Assembly: GCA_015058625.1 (NCBI GenBank)
Contig: SVCA01000003.1
Coordinates: forward strand, 186,001 to 250,000
Direction: 5' to 3'
Source of the DNA: Pseudoselenomonas ruminantium
GTDB lineage: Bacteria; Bacillota; Negativicutes; Selenomonadales; Selenomonadaceae
Length of the DNA stretch: 64,000 bases
The notes below the pieces were generated by a model that was given only the letters and a program-made list of their open reading frames with translations, did no database searches and was not told the origin of the DNA. Both the position numbers and the translations under genes were made by a program. Shown here piece after piece: positions 8,385 through 18,095 of this stretch; the first letter of the stretch is position 1; the number at the start of each line of letters is the position of its first letter.

Positions 8385-9299
8385 TTATTTTTCGCCAATC
8401 AGGCGGACTTCCGGCTGCAGTTCAACACCATGCGCTTCCTTGACACGCTTCTGCACTTCGCGGATGAGGTTCAGCACATCCGCGGCGGTGGCGCCGCCTT
8501 TGTTCACCACAAAGCCTGCATGCTTGGTGGAAACCTGCGCGCCGCCCACAGACAGGCCCTTGAGCCCCGTCTGGTCGATAAGCGTACCGGCAAAGTAACC
8601 CTCGGGCCGCTTAAACGTACTGCCCGCGCTGGGCATTTCCAATGGCTGTTTGGACTCGCGGCGCTGGGTGAAATCCGCGATACCGGCGCGGATTTCTGCT
8701 TCGCTGCCGGGCACCAGTTCGAGTTCCACTTCCACGATGGCTTCCCCGTTATTCTGGAAGATGCTGTGGCGATACCCCAGCTCCAATTCCTCCAGACTGT
8801 ACGTCTTGATTTCGCCGGCACGGGTAACAGCCTTAACGGCCTTGACCACATTCTTGGTCTCTCCGCCATAAGCACCGGCGTTCATAAAGACGGCACCGCC
8901 GATGCTGCCGGGAATGCCGCAGGCAAATTCCATGCCTGCCAGACTGTGCTTAGCAGCGGCTTCGGCCACATCCTTGAGCAGGGCGCCAGCCCCTACAGTC
9001 ATCTTCGTACCATCCACGGCAATGCTGCTGATGGTATCGGCAAAGTTTACCACCACGCCGCGGATCCCCTTGTCGCTGACCAGCATGTTGGAACCATTGC
9101 CCACAAAGGTCAACGGCAGTTCATATTCCTGCACGAGCTGCAGGATTTTCTGTGTTTCCTCCAAATTGGCCGGTTTTAGCAGGCAATCTGCCGGGCCGCC
9201 AATCTGAAAGGTGGTATGTTCACTCATGGGAGCGTTCAGCATAATCTGTTCCGGCTGCAAAAATTCCCGGCAAGCCCCGATGAAATTCTCATTGATCAT
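8385..9299 (-). CDS. murB: UDP-N-acetylenolpyruvoylglucosamine reductase
   Basis: The 304-residue FAD enzyme reduces enolpyruvyl-UDP-GlcNAc with NADPH to UDP-MurNAc in peptidoglycan synthesis. FAD-binding GNGSNMLVSDKGIRG and GIPGSIGGAVFMNAGAYGGE are present, as are the catalytic Ser region AGSTFKRPEG and YFAGTLIDQTGLKG of the type II enzymes. The C-terminal Glu is in LQPEVRLIGE. It follows trmL by 29 bases in the same operon. The ribosome site is weak (GAAAG close to the ATG), suggesting translational coupling. Confidence 0.96.
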   Translation of the reverse strand: MINENFIGACREFLQPEQIMLNAPMSEHTTFQIGGPADCLLKPANLEETQKILQLVQEYELPLTFVGNGSNMLVSDKGIRGVVVNFADTISSIAVDGTKMTVGAGALLKDVAEAAAKHSLAGMEFACGIPGSIGGAVFMNAGAYGGETKNVVKAVKAVTRAGEIKTYSLEELELGYRHSIFQNNGEAIVEVELELVPGSEAEIRAGIADFTQRRESKQPLEMPSAGSTFKRPEGYFAGTLIDQTGLKGLSVGGAQVSTKHAGFVVNKGGATAADVLNLIREVQKRVKEAHGVELQPEVRLIGEK

Positions 9300-9328
9300 C
9301 TTTCGCGTTCATTCCTATCTTACATTAC

Positions 9329-9820
9329 TTACTTTTTCCACATGCGCAGGCCCGGCCCCACTTCTGCGAGCTGACCAAAATCAAGCTGCCGCAGGGCTTC
9401 ATAAGCCACTACCGCCACCGCGTTGGAGAGGTTCAGTGAGCGGGCATCCGCAATCATCGGAATGCGCACGCAGGAATCCCAATGGGCGTTTAAGATTTCC
9501 TCGGGAATCCCCGCCGACTCCTTGCCGAACACCAGCATATCCTCGGAGGTGTACTGCACTTCCGTATGAGCATGCGGCGCCTTGGTGGAACAATAGTAGA
9601 AATTATGGTCGGGATATTTTTCCAGCACTTCATTGAAGTTCTCATGATAATGCACCTTCACCAAATGCCAGTAATCCAGTCCCGCCCGCTTCAAATGCTT
9701 GTCATCGGTGGAAAAGCCTAGGGGCTTCACCAGATGCAGCTCAATGCCGGTAGCGGCACAGAGACGGGCAATATTGCCCGTATTGCCGGGAATTTCCGGC
9801 TCGATTAAAACAATATGCAA
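9329..9820 (-). CDS. trmL: tRNA (cytidine(34)-2'-O)-methyltransferase
   Basis: The 163-residue SPOUT methyltransferase modifies the wobble ribose of tRNA-Leu isoacceptors using SAM. It has N-terminal EPEIPGNTGNIARLCAATG, central VFGKESAGIPEEIL and C-terminal MIADARSLNLSNAVAVVAYEAL, which form the trefoil-knot SAM site. The length is typical. It starts 14 bases after the ftsK stop. Confidence 0.94.
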   Translation of the reverse strand: MHIVLIEPEIPGNTGNIARLCAATGIELHLVKPLGFSTDDKHLKRAGLDYWHLVKVHYHENFNEVLEKYPDHNFYYCSTKAPHAHTEVQYTSEDMLVFGKESAGIPEEILNAHWDSCVRIPMIADARSLNLSNAVAVVAYEALRQLDFGQLAEVGPGLRMWKK

Positions 9821-9834
9821 AAAACTTACACCTC

Positions 9835-12390
9835 TTACAAATTGGCCAGCACTTCCAATGCTTCATCACTGGTCATCAATATTTCGCGTGGCTTGCTGCC
9901 AACATTCGGCCCCACGATATTTAACTCTTCCATCGTGTCAATCAGCCGCCCGGCTCGGGTAAAGCCGATATGAAAACGCCGCTGAATACTCGATGCCGAC
10001 GCCTGCCCCGTACTCATGACGAGATTGACCGCATCGGCCAGCAGGGCATCGGTCTTTGGCGCACTGCGCGCACCCTTGCCACTTTCTTCCTCTGCTGCCT
10101 CGGACATTTCCTTTTGGGTAAAGGCTTCAATTTCCTCGTTGGGTTCCATTTCCTGTCCCTGTGCGCGAATGAAGTCCAGCAGTTTTTCCACTTCCTCGTC
10201 GCTGATAAAGGCACCCTGCACACGGCGGGGCTTCGAAGCGCCAATCGGGAAGAACAGCATATCACCGCGACCCAAAAGTTTTTCGGCACCACTGCGGTCA
10301 AGGATGGTACGCGAGTCAATCTGACTGGACACCGCAAAGGAAATTCTGGACGGCACATTGGCCTTGATAATACCCGTGATAACATCAACGGACGGACGCT
10401 GGGTAGCCAGCACCATATGAATGCCAGCCGCGCGCGCCTTCTGTGCCAGACGGCAGATGGCATCTTCGACATCATGGGGCGCGACCATCATCAAGTCCGC
10501 GAGCTCGTCGATGATGATGACGATGGCGGGCATCTTATCGTCCGGGAAGCTGTCGTTATAGCCCTGCATATTGCGGACACCTTTTTCCGCAAACTTGCTG
10601 TAGCGCTTTTCCATCTCCTGCACCGACCAGTTGAGTACCGATGCGGCTTTCTTGGCATCAGTAACCACCGGCACCATCAGATGGGGTATGCCGTTGTAAT
10701 TGGACAGCTCGACCATCTTGGGGTCCACGAGGATGAATTTAACTTCATCCGGCTTAGCCTTAAAGAGAATACTCGTGATCAGTGTATTAATGCAGACGGA
10801 CTTACCGGAACCTGTGGCACCAGCCACCAAAAGATGCGGCATCTTGCCCAAATCCGCAAAGATGCCCTGTCCGCCGATATCCATGCCGAGGCCCACGGTA
10901 AGTTTGGACTTAGCCTTGTCGAACTTGGCATTTTCCAAAACTTCTCGCAGCTGCACGCCTTCGAGCTCCTTATTCGGCACTTCGATACCAATGGCGCTCT
11001 TGCCGGGAATCTGTTCGATACGCACGGAAGCGGCCGCAAGTCTTAGGGCAATATCATCCGCCAAATTGGTAATCTTGCTGACCTTCACCCCGGGAGCCGG
11101 TTCGAGTTCATAACGGGTAACAGCCGGGCCATGGCAGGCATTGAGAATGGTCGCCTTGACCTTGAAGTCAGCCAAGGTCTGCTGCAGCACCCGGGCATTA
11201 TCGGCAATTTCCATTTCCAAGGCCGTATTCTTGGCCTTGGCATGCTTGCTTAAAATCTCCGTGACCTTCGGCAGTTCATAGGGCTTGACCGGCTTAGGCG
11301 GTTCTGCCGCCGCCTGCTCAGAGCCATCAAGGATAGCAGCCGCAGGCCGGATGGGCGCAATTTCCCCATAGCTGGGCATAGCCGTACGCTTGGCCGCATC
11401 CTTCATGGGCTTAGCCGAAGGAGCCACCGGTTTGGGCTGGGCTACATTGACAGCAGGCTGACTGGTCAATTTTGACTGGTCAACTGTTGGCATGTCAATT
11501 TCTGACATGTCAACTTCCTCCAAATCAACACTTTCTTCCTCTGCCCCATCATCCGGGCGTCCATATTCAATGGTAAACTGCGGCAAGTCCTCTGCCTTTG
11601 TTTCCATTTCGGCTGCGGGTGTACTTACTGCAGGTTCAGCCACCATCTCGGCAGCTGCCGCTTTTTCTTCTGCAGGCGACTCGGCAAAGTGGTCATCCGC
11701 TTCCTGATTGTAGAAGGAGGCCTTGACCTTCTCCACGACCTTTTCTTCCACCCGCTCGCTGACACCGGCCACCTTTTCATAAGCCACCGCCATGGCCTTG
11801 CCCGTGACAGCGGCACTCTTGGCCGCCGTGCGCTGTGTACGCAGGACGCCGTTAGCCAAAGACCAGGTCGTGGAAAGCAAAATGGAGCCAATCACACCTG
11901 CCCCCAGCAAAATGATGGAGCCATCCACGCCAAAGAACTTCCGCAAAATTAAGAGGAGTCCTCCCGCCATAAGGCCGCCGCCCCGCGGCAGACTCTCCGG
12001 CAGGATTTCTGCCCCAGGTTCCACGGCCATATGATGCCAGATGGCCAGCACCGACAGAAACAGCAGCCCCAGCCCGAAAAAGCGCGGCGAATACCGCAGG
12101 CCATGGTGCTTGACAATATACTGATAGCCAATTAAGAGAATCAGCAGGGAAATCACAATGGCGCCAATGCCGAACATATAGTTCAGGCATTTGGCAAAGT
12201 ACAGCCCCACAAAGCCCACATTGAGTCCGCAAAGACCGCAGATGGAAATCAGGCTTACCGCTGTCAAAAAGAGGCCCCAGAGTTCATATTTGCGCTCCGG
12301 ACTTCCGGGCTGCTGGGCCGGAGCCCGCTTCTTCCCGGAAGCCTTTCTGCGCCGCGGAGCCGTCTTGCGCTCCGTCGTCTTCTTATTCAA
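9835..12390 (-). CDS. ftsK: DNA translocase FtsK/SpoIIIE
   Basis: The 851-residue septal DNA pump has a basic N terminus and four membrane helices (about residues 35-165). A charged linker (about 170-390), the RecA-like motor with Walker [11 protein letters not shown] near 523 and [12 protein letters not shown], and a C-terminal winged-helix gamma domain ([18 protein letters not shown]) follow. It moves chromosome ends across the closing septum, guided by KOPS-like sites. The linker contains a 15-bp tandem repeat encoding [13 protein letters not shown], like one in hlyD. It follows mtaD by 16 bases. Confidence 0.95.
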   Translation of the reverse strand: MNKKTTERKTAPRRRKASGKKRAPAQQPGSPERKYELWGLFLTAVSLISICGLCGLNVGFVGLYFAKCLNYMFGIGAIVISLLILLIGYQYIVKHHGLRYSPRFFGLGLLFLSVLAIWHHMAVEPGAEILPESLPRGGGLMAGGLLLILRKFFGVDGSIILLGAGVIGSILLSTTWSLANGVLRTQRTAAKSAAVTGKAMAVAYEKVAGVSERVEEKVVEKVKASFYNQEADDHFAESPAEEKAAAAEMVAEPAVSTPAAEMETKAEDLPQFTIEYGRPDDGAEEESVDLEEVDMSEIDMPTVDQSKLTSQPAVNVAQPKPVAPSAKPMKDAAKRTAMPSYGEIAPIRPAAAILDGSEQAAAEPPKPVKPYELPKVTEILSKHAKAKNTALEMEIADNARVLQQTLADFKVKATILNACHGPAVTRYELEPAPGVKVSKITNLADDIALRLAAASVRIEQIPGKSAIGIEVPNKELEGVQLREVLENAKFDKAKSKLTVGLGMDIGGQGIFADLGKMPHLLVAGATGSGKSVCINTLITSILFKAKPDEVKFILVDPKMVELSNYNGIPHLMVPVVTDAKKAASVLNWSVQEMEKRYSKFAEKGVRNMQGYNDSFPDDKMPAIVIIIDELADLMMVAPHDVEDAICRLAQKARAAGIHMVLATQRPSVDVITGIIKANVPSRISFAVSSQIDSRTILDRSGAEKLLGRGDMLFFPIGASKPRRVQGAFISDEEVEKLLDFIRAQGQEMEPNEEIEAFTQKEMSEAAEEESGKGARSAPKTDALLADAVNLVMSTGQASASSIQRRFHIGFTRAGRLIDTMEELNIVGPNVGSKPREILMTSDEALEVLANL
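11459..11512. repeat. 15-bp tandem repeat on a TGACNNGTCA palindrome, inside ftsK linker
   Basis: TGACTGGTCA at 11459 and 11473, a one-mismatch copy TGGCATGTCA at 11488, and TGACATGTCA at 11503. The last three have an exact 15-base period. The coding strand gives [15 protein letters not shown]. It is the same unit as at 841-880 in hlyD. Confidence 0.8.
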
Positions 12391-12406
12391 GGGATCACCT
12401 CAGTAC

Positions 12407-13687
12407 TTACTTTTTGAGGCGGTCAGCACAACGCTGAGCCTCGTAACAAATCCGCTCTTCGTCGAGGGTTTTGAGTTCATTTTTCTCCATAATCACCTGA
12501 CCGCCGCAGATAACCGTATCCACGGAACCGGCATTAGCTGCATAAACGAGCAGGGAAACGAGATTGTTACGCGGGAACCAGGCCGCGCTGTTCATATTCC
12601 AAAGCGTGATATCGGCCTTATAGCCAGCTTCGAGTCGGCCTAAGCCCTCAATATTCACAGCCTGCGCACCGTATTCCGTGCCCATCTTCAACGCTTCAAA
12701 GGCCGGAACAGCCAACGGGTCATACTCGTTGACCTTATGAAGCATAGCGGCGAGATTTACCTCTTCGAGCATATCCAAATTGTTGTTGGAGGATGCACCA
12801 TCCGTGCCCAGAGCCGTCACAACACCTTCTTTGAGCAGGCGGGTTACCGGTGCAAAACCACTGGCCAGCTTCATGTTGCTGCCAGGGTTATGGGCTACGG
12901 CAATCTTATGCTTCTTGATGATAGCAATGTCATTGTCGTCGAGATGCACGCAGTGAGCAGCCAGTACATGATCATTATCAAAGATGCCCGTTTCCTCTAC
13001 CCAGACGAAAGGACGCTTGCCATACTGCTTGAGGGAATCTTCTACTTCCGTCTTCGTCTCATGCATGTGAATATGGATGCCGGCGCCCAAATCCTGCGCA
13101 GCCTTGGCTACCTTCTTGAGGAATTCCGGCGGGCAGGTATAGGGCGCATGCGGGCCAAACATTACCGTAATCTTGCCATTGTTGGCACCATGAAAGTCCT
13201 TATAGAGCTCCACATTTTCCTGCAGTTTCTGCTCCCCATCCGGGGCCACGCCGATAATGCCGCGACAGAGCACGCCACGAATGCCTGCATCCATAGCCGC
13301 CTCAGCCACACGGTTCATATAGGGGCCATACATATCCGCAAAGGTCGTGGTGCCGCTGCGCACCATTTCCACCATGGCCAGCATAGCGCCCCAGTAGATA
13401 TCCTCCTCATTCATTTTGGCTTCAATCGGCCAAATCATATTGTTGAGCCAATCCATCAGCGCCATATCGTCTGCATAGCTGCGCAAGAGCGTCATGGAGG
13501 CATGGGTATGAGCGTTGACAAAACCCGGCGTGGCCAGATGATTCTTACCATCAATCACCTTGCCTGAACGGAAATTCTCCGGCACATCGCCGATAGCGGC
13601 AATCTTATCCCCATCCAGCATGATATTCGTAAGTGGCGTCGTGCCGTCCGGCTTAACCACATATACATCTTTAATTAACGTTTTCAA
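12407..13687 (-). CDS. mtaD: 5-methylthioadenosine/S-adenosylhomocysteine deaminase
   Basis: The 426-residue amidohydrolase has metal ligands HTHASM, HMHETKTEVED and HCVHLDD, and the ALGTDGASSNNNLDML motif. It converts MTA and SAH to inosyl products. It directly follows ahcY (15-base gap), so both act on the by-products of SAM use. A C-terminal GYKADITLWNM beta domain is typical of the superfamily. Substrate choice is inferred from family and context. Confidence 0.9.
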   Translation of the reverse strand: MKTLIKDVYVVKPDGTTPLTNIMLDGDKIAAIGDVPENFRSGKVIDGKNHLATPGFVNAHTHASMTLLRSYADDMALMDWLNNMIWPIEAKMNEEDIYWGAMLAMVEMVRSGTTTFADMYGPYMNRVAEAAMDAGIRGVLCRGIIGVAPDGEQKLQENVELYKDFHGANNGKITVMFGPHAPYTCPPEFLKKVAKAAQDLGAGIHIHMHETKTEVEDSLKQYGKRPFVWVEETGIFDNDHVLAAHCVHLDDNDIAIIKKHKIAVAHNPGSNMKLASGFAPVTRLLKEGVVTALGTDGASSNNNLDMLEEVNLAAMLHKVNEYDPLAVPAFEALKMGTEYGAQAVNIEGLGRLEAGYKADITLWNMNSAAWFPRNNLVSLLVYAANAGSVDTVICGGQVIMEKNELKTLDEERICYEAQRCADRLKK

Positions 13688-13702
13688 AATTACTTCCTCC
13701 TG

Positions 13703-14944
13703 TTACTCCAAATTGAGATATGCCCGCTGTTCCGGCGTCAGCGTGTCAATCGCCATCCCCAGAGACTTTAATTTCAGCTCTGCCAGCTTCACATTGACCT
13801 CATTGGGCATCAGATGAACTTCCTTCTTGAGTTCCTTGCCATGCTCCAAGAGGTGCATCATGGAGAAGAACTGTACGCCAAAGGACAGGTCCATAATTTC
13901 TGCCGGGTGACCGTCACCAGCGGCCAGATTTACGAGGCGGCCTTCGGCGAGCAGATAAATCTTGCGGCCATCTTTCTGCAGGAATTCTTCGATATTATTG
14001 CGCACCTTGCGGCGGGACTTGGACAGGCTTTCAAGCTCCGGGATATTGATTTCGCAGTCAAAATGACCGGAGTTAGCCAGCATAGCGCCGTCCTTCATGG
14101 ATTCAAAATGACGCTTCACGATAACATCCTTATCGCCCGTCAGCGTCAGGAAGATATCACCAATCTTGGCCGCTTCATCCATCGGCATCACGCGGAAACC
14201 GTCGAACACCGCTTCAATGGCCTTGATGGGGTCAACTTCCGTAATCACGACATTAGCGCCTAGGCCGCGTGCCCGCATAGCGCCGCCCTTGCCGCACCAG
14301 CCGTAACCAGCAATAACCACAGTCTTGCCTGCAATGACAAGATTCGTCGTGCGCATGATGCCATCCCAGGTGGACTGGCCCGTACCATAGCGGTTGTCAA
14401 ACAGGAACTTCATATAGGCATCATTGGCCGCAATCATCGGAAATTCCAACTTGCCGTCCTGTGCGAGGCCACGCAGACGGTGTACGCCCGTAGTCGTTTC
14501 CTCAGAACCGCCCACGATTTTCGGCAGCAAGTCGCGATGCGTCGTGTGCAGCGCATGCACCAAATCGCCGCCATCGTCGATGATGAAATCTGGCTCAATC
14601 TTCAAGGCTTCATCAATGAACTTAAAGTATTCTTCTTCCGTGCAGTCATGCCAGGCAAAGACGTTGACGCCGTCTTCCACCAAAGCGGCTGCCACATCAT
14701 CCTGCGTGGACAGGGGGTTGCTGCCCGTGATGGCCACTTCTGCCCCGGCATGCATAAAGACTTCCGCCATATAGGCCGTCTTCGCTTCTAAATGCAGCGT
14801 AATCACCATCTTTTTGCCAGCAAAGGGTTTGGTCCGGGAAAATTCTTCATCTACGGCACGCATCACAGGCATAAAGTTCTTTACCCATTCAATCTTGTCG
14901 TGACCGCTTGGTGCAAGTTTAATATCTCTAATCATCGATTCCAT
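13703..14944 (-). CDS. ahcY: Adenosylhomocysteinase
   Basis: The 413-residue NAD-dependent enzyme splits S-adenosylhomocysteine into homocysteine and adenosine. The Rossmann motif is GYGWCGKGGAMRARGLGA. The substrate region has ANDAYMKFLFDNRYGTGQSTWDG and the C terminus has NLAAGDGHPAEIMDLSF. The first ATG (14944) has GGGAGG eight bases upstream, preferred over an ATG three codons later. It is followed closely by mtaD, which gives two parallel routes for removing SAH. Confidence 0.95.
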   Translation of the reverse strand: MESMIRDIKLAPSGHDKIEWVKNFMPVMRAVDEEFSRTKPFAGKKMVITLHLEAKTAYMAEVFMHAGAEVAITGSNPLSTQDDVAAALVEDGVNVFAWHDCTEEEYFKFIDEALKIEPDFIIDDGGDLVHALHTTHRDLLPKIVGGSEETTTGVHRLRGLAQDGKLEFPMIAANDAYMKFLFDNRYGTGQSTWDGIMRTTNLVIAGKTVVIAGYGWCGKGGAMRARGLGANVVITEVDPIKAIEAVFDGFRVMPMDEAAKIGDIFLTLTGDKDVIVKRHFESMKDGAMLANSGHFDCEINIPELESLSKSRRKVRNNIEEFLQKDGRKIYLLAEGRLVNLAAGDGHPAEIMDLSFGVQFFSMMHLLEHGKELKKEVHLMPNEVNVKLAELKLKSLGMAIDTLTPEQRAYLNLE

Positions 14945-15015
14945 GTCAGCAACCTCCCTAAATACAGTAAAAATCTCAACCTTAATTGTAGCACGAAAGG
15001 GCTCTCGCCGTCACC

Positions 15016-15771
15016 CTATTTTTCGAGCCGCTGGTCCAGTTCCACATAATCCGTCAAATCCGCCACAAGTGGCGTAATGGAAATATAGCCCTGCTCCGTG
15101 GCATAGATATCCGTGGCATTGCCCTTATCCCGGTCATAAATCTCTCCCGCCATGGTATAAAAGACCTTGCCATCCCGCTCTTCCTTCGTAAAAGCGTTCA
15201 GATAATCCCGCTTACCCTGACGGCCAAAGACATACTGAGGCACACCATCTTTCAGGAATAAAGGAAAATTCATATTATAAAGGAAGGTTTTGCCACCCTC
15301 CGGCAATAGCGCCTGCAAATCCCGCGCAAAAATCTCCGCCGCCTCATCATAGGAAAGCTCGCTTTCCACATCCAGAGACAAAGCAAAAGAGGGAATATCA
15401 TGGAAATAACCTTCCATCGCCGCTCCCACCGTGCCGGAGTAAATGATATCCGTGGCTAAATTTGCTCCATGATTGATGCCGGAAATCACGAGGTCCACAG
15501 GCTTTTCTTTCGTCATAAAGGCTTCGATATACAATTTGGCACTGTCCGCAGGCGTCCCCCCCACGGCCCAGGCCTCAATACCGTACTTTTCTTCCAGTTC
15601 CTCATCACGGGCCACCTCAATCGGCTTGCCGATGGTCAAAGCGTTACTCATGCCGCTCTGCTGTTTCATCGGCGCCGAAACAATCACCTCATGTTCTTTA
15701 TACAAGGCCCGCACCAGGGCTTCAATCCCCGCCGCCTTAATGCCGTCATCATTGGATAATAAAATTCGCAA
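15016..15771 (-). CDS. surE: 5'/3'-nucleotidase SurE
   Basis: The 251-residue metal-dependent nucleoside monophosphatase starts with ILLSNDDG (two metal Asp). It also has SGINHGANLATDIIYSGTVGA and ITPLVADLTDY near the end. The true start is a TTG at 15771, six bases after GAAGGAGG, giving LRILLSNDDG. A longer frame to 15804 has no ribosome site. The gene lies 71 bases upstream of ahcY on the same strand. Confidence 0.93.
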   Translation of the reverse strand: MRILLSNDDGIKAAGIEALVRALYKEHEVIVSAPMKQQSGMSNALTIGKPIEVARDEELEEKYGIEAWAVGGTPADSAKLYIEAFMTKEKPVDLVISGINHGANLATDIIYSGTVGAAMEGYFHDIPSFALSLDVESELSYDEAAEIFARDLQALLPEGGKTFLYNMNFPLFLKDGVPQYVFGRQGKRDYLNAFTKEERDGKVFYTMAGEIYDRDKGNATDIYATEQGYISITPLVADLTDYVELDQRLEK

Positions 15772-15848
15772 GCAAAAACCTCCTTCACCGTTGCACCGCA
15801 ACACATCATTCCTATTCTACCAATTTTCCTCTTTTCTTACAATAATAT

Positions 15849-15877
15849 TTGCGCTCACGCCCAAAAGAGCGTATAAT
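15849..15877 (+). promoter_or_regulatory. Promoter of the phosphoribosyltransferase gene
   Basis: TTGCGC (15849-15854) and a perfect TATAAT (15872-15877) are separated by 17 bases, about 44 bases upstream of the start codon. Confidence 0.8.
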
Positions 15878-15920
15878 AGTTCTGCAACACGCAAAATTCT
15901 CAGACGAGGAGATTTAGGAA

Positions 15921-16472
15921 ATGGCAAATAGATTTTATGAATTGACGGTGGCCGGCTGCAAACGCTCGCTGCCCATTCTGAATGTTACGGACAAACTGGC
16001 CATCGCCGGCTTCATCATGCTCGGCGACCCGGAACTGACACTGGCCTGTGCCAAGGAACTGGCTAAAAAGATTCCCGCAGACACGGACGTGATTCTCACC
16101 GCAGAAACCAAGGGCATCCCCTTGGCTGCAGACCTTGCCCGCGAACTCGGCATGGACCGCTACATCGTAGCCCGCAAATCCGTCAAGGCTTACATGGAAA
16201 ACGCCGTATGGGTGGAAGACATCTCCATCACCACCAAAGGCGTACAGAAACTCTGCCTGGACGGCGTAGACGTTGACCGCCTCAAAGGCAAAAATGTCCT
16301 ACTGCTCGATGACGTAATCAGCACCGGCGGCTCCATGAAAGCCCTCGCCGAACTCACCGAAGAAGCCGGCGGCAAAGTAATCGGCGAAGCCTGCGTACTG
16401 GCCGAAGGCGACGCTGCTAAGCGTACGGATATCATCTTCTTAGAAGCTCTGCCCCTGTTCGAGGCAGAATAA
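15921..16472 (+). CDS. Adenine phosphoribosyltransferase-like purine salvage enzyme
   Basis: The 183-residue type I phosphoribosyltransferase has the PRPP loop VLLLDDVISTGGSM. Upstream, TAETKGIPLAADLARELG and YIVARKSVKAYM resemble the adenine and xanthine enzymes. It should join a purine base to PRPP. Which base cannot be fixed from sequence alone, so no symbol is given. AGGAGATTTAGG precedes the ATG. It is monocistronic, with a clear promoter and a strong terminator, and is divergent from surE. Confidence 0.85.
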   Translation: MANRFYELTVAGCKRSLPILNVTDKLAIAGFIMLGDPELTLACAKELAKKIPADTDVILTAETKGIPLAADLARELGMDRYIVARKSVKAYMENAVWVEDISITTKGVQKLCLDGVDVDRLKGKNVLLLDDVISTGGSMKALAELTEEAGGKVIGEACVLAEGDAAKRTDIIFLEALPLFEAE

Positions 16473-16480
16473 AAACAATA

Positions 16481-16520
16481 AATAGGCAGTAACGAATGCA
16501 CATAATCGTTACTGCCTATT
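16481..16520 (+). terminator. Terminator of the phosphoribosyltransferase gene
   Basis: AATAGGCAGTAACGA pairs perfectly (15 bp) with TCGTTACTGCCTATT around a 10-base loop, followed by TTGTTT. Confidence 0.9.
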
Positions 16521-16543
16521 TTGTTTAGAAGCCAACATATCCA

Positions 16544-16572
16544 TTGTCATAAAATTCAAATTCGCTTATAAT
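16544..16572 (+). promoter_or_regulatory. Strong promoter of the small unknown gene
   Basis: TTGTCA (16544-16549), a 17-base spacer and TATAAT (16567-16572), ending 39 bases before the start codon. Confidence 0.85.
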
Positions 16573-16611
16573 GGACTTATAGAAATCCACACAGATAAGG
16601 AGGATTTGACC

Positions 16612-16890
16612 ATGAAACACCACTACAGCACAATCGACAACATTCACACGACATTTTCTGATATATACGCTTCGGAAACCAAAGGGGAAAGTATTATTGT
16701 CCACATGGAACGCGCTACAGAGAACGGTTTCGACCATGCTGAATTTATTCTTCCCAGCATTATTTGCACGAAATGTATGGTTTTTTCAGAAGATGAACTA
16801 ATAAAGCTAACTACCTTTGTCAGAAACAACAGCTCCCTAATATGGGAAATAGCCCGTGAGGACGGTGATATCATTGCCGACGTGGGGTGA
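16612..16890 (+). CDS. Small protein of unknown function (92 aa)
   Basis: Not recognised. The ATG at 16612 has AAGGAGG eight bases upstream and a near-consensus promoter behind it, so expression is likely. The product is acidic, with no signal peptide or membrane helix. It has two cysteines four residues apart (SIICTKCMVF, near residue 50), which might be a redox or half metal site. A C-terminal EIAREDGDIIADVG tail follows. It lies at the edge between housekeeping DNA and the accessory region. It could be a toxin-antitoxin or regulator component, but nothing proves it. Confidence 0.7.
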   Translation: MKHHYSTIDNIHTTFSDIYASETKGESIIVHMERATENGFDHAEFILPSIICTKCMVFSEDELIKLTTFVRNNSSLIWEIAREDGDIIADVG

Positions 16891-16977
16891 GATACTAGGA
16901 TACATTTAATTGAAAAACTTATCCATATGCCAATACACTGTAACCTTTTAGATTCTAATAATTATTAAGCAGTTACC

Positions 16978-17445
16978 TTATAACTCTGGAAGATCTTTTA
17001 TATATTTTGTTAAATTTACATATCCCACCATTACACCCGCACTAGTCAGTGAAATACTATGTGAAATATTATTCCACCAACTTCTAAAAGTCTTTACATT
17101 CGGTGCATCATTCATCCGATTTATAAGCTCCCGTCTCATTTCATCTCTAGCATCTTGCATGTTTTTACGACTCATAGAGTATATCTTATGCAAAGCCTCC
17201 TTTTGCTCATCCGAAAGTTTTGTACTTTTTTCTTGATTACTCAACGAATCAAACGAAATAACACATAACTCATCAATACCATGTTCATAAAATACCGGCA
17301 ATCGAACAAAACCATCATGCAACTCATGCTCAATCATGGATTTATTGATATTTAATCCAACCACATTCAATAATGATTCTGTCTCTCTGTATTCTGCTGT
17401 ATCTTTTTTTATCCCTCCAACAAATAAGCCTTCATACGCGTCCAT
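16978..17445 (-). pseudogene. Downstream half of an unknown protein, joined to 17409-18095 by a frameshift
   Basis: The 155 codons begin MDAYEGLFVGGIKK at an ATG directly after a run of seven T, with only a weak GAAG site. The first 37 bases overlap the end of the preceding gene in another frame. The content is charged and helical, with a mildly hydrophobic C-terminal stretch (SLTSAGVMVGYVNL). It is most simply the second half of a single protein of about 370 residues. Fusion would need one extra T or a -1 ribosomal shift at T TTT TTA (17446-17453). Separate translation is possible but less likely. Confidence 0.55.
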
Positions 17446-18095
17446 AAAAAAATCTTCAAGTTTTTTATGGAACTAATTGAGGAATAGCGGCCTGCTTGTA
17501 ACATATCAAGTTCATCTTCCCAGTCATCCCCTACTGGCAATTCACTACTTAAAATTACTGCCAAATTTTTCTCTAACCACGATATTAATGACTGAACTTT
17601 CCCATCCGTAGGTCGATACCTCGTTATAAAAGTAATCACTGTTAATGCTACTAAGGCATCCCGTGATATCCGCCCCGCAATCTTCAAAGCAATTTCATAA
17701 TTGACAAATCTAGGTTGTGAATCTTTTTGATATTGTCCTAAAAGCATTGCAATACGAGAATAATCCGGTTTTTCCACACTGCACATAGTCGCAGATATAG
17801 ACTCTCGTAGCAACGTAAGAAAAGCCGGGCTTTCAAAAATTCGAAATTGTGCATCTAACCTCCCACTTTGGCGTATCACTTCATCTCGTAATTTATCCAA
17901 CCGTTCATGAATCTCTTGACTAACCACCCCTATTTTTTCTCCAATTATACTCAATTCTTCTTGATGAATTAATTGTTTAACCTCATCTTTACTCATTCCT
18001 TGACTACCATTATAGTTATTTATATTAACCACTTGATTTTGCGTTGATGAATCACCGCTTTTTTGATAAATCTCAGTGCTTTTTCCAATATTCAT
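17409..18095 (-). pseudogene. Upstream half of an unknown, possibly defence-linked protein
   Basis: The ATG at 18095 (MNIGKSTEIYQ) has AGGAG ten bases upstream. An earlier in-frame start at 18173 lies inside the preceding small gene. The 228 residues open with KSGDSSTQNQVVNINNYNG, the Gly-Asp-x-Ser-Thr plus Gln/Asn-rich pattern seen in many phage-defence or stress effectors. A coiled coil (about 35-75) and a helical body follow. The protein resembles what is annotated as the LPO_1073/Vpar_1526 family (from memory, unverified). The frame ends 14 residues past the slippery heptamer, continuing into 16978-17445 by a -1 shift. Confidence 0.55.
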
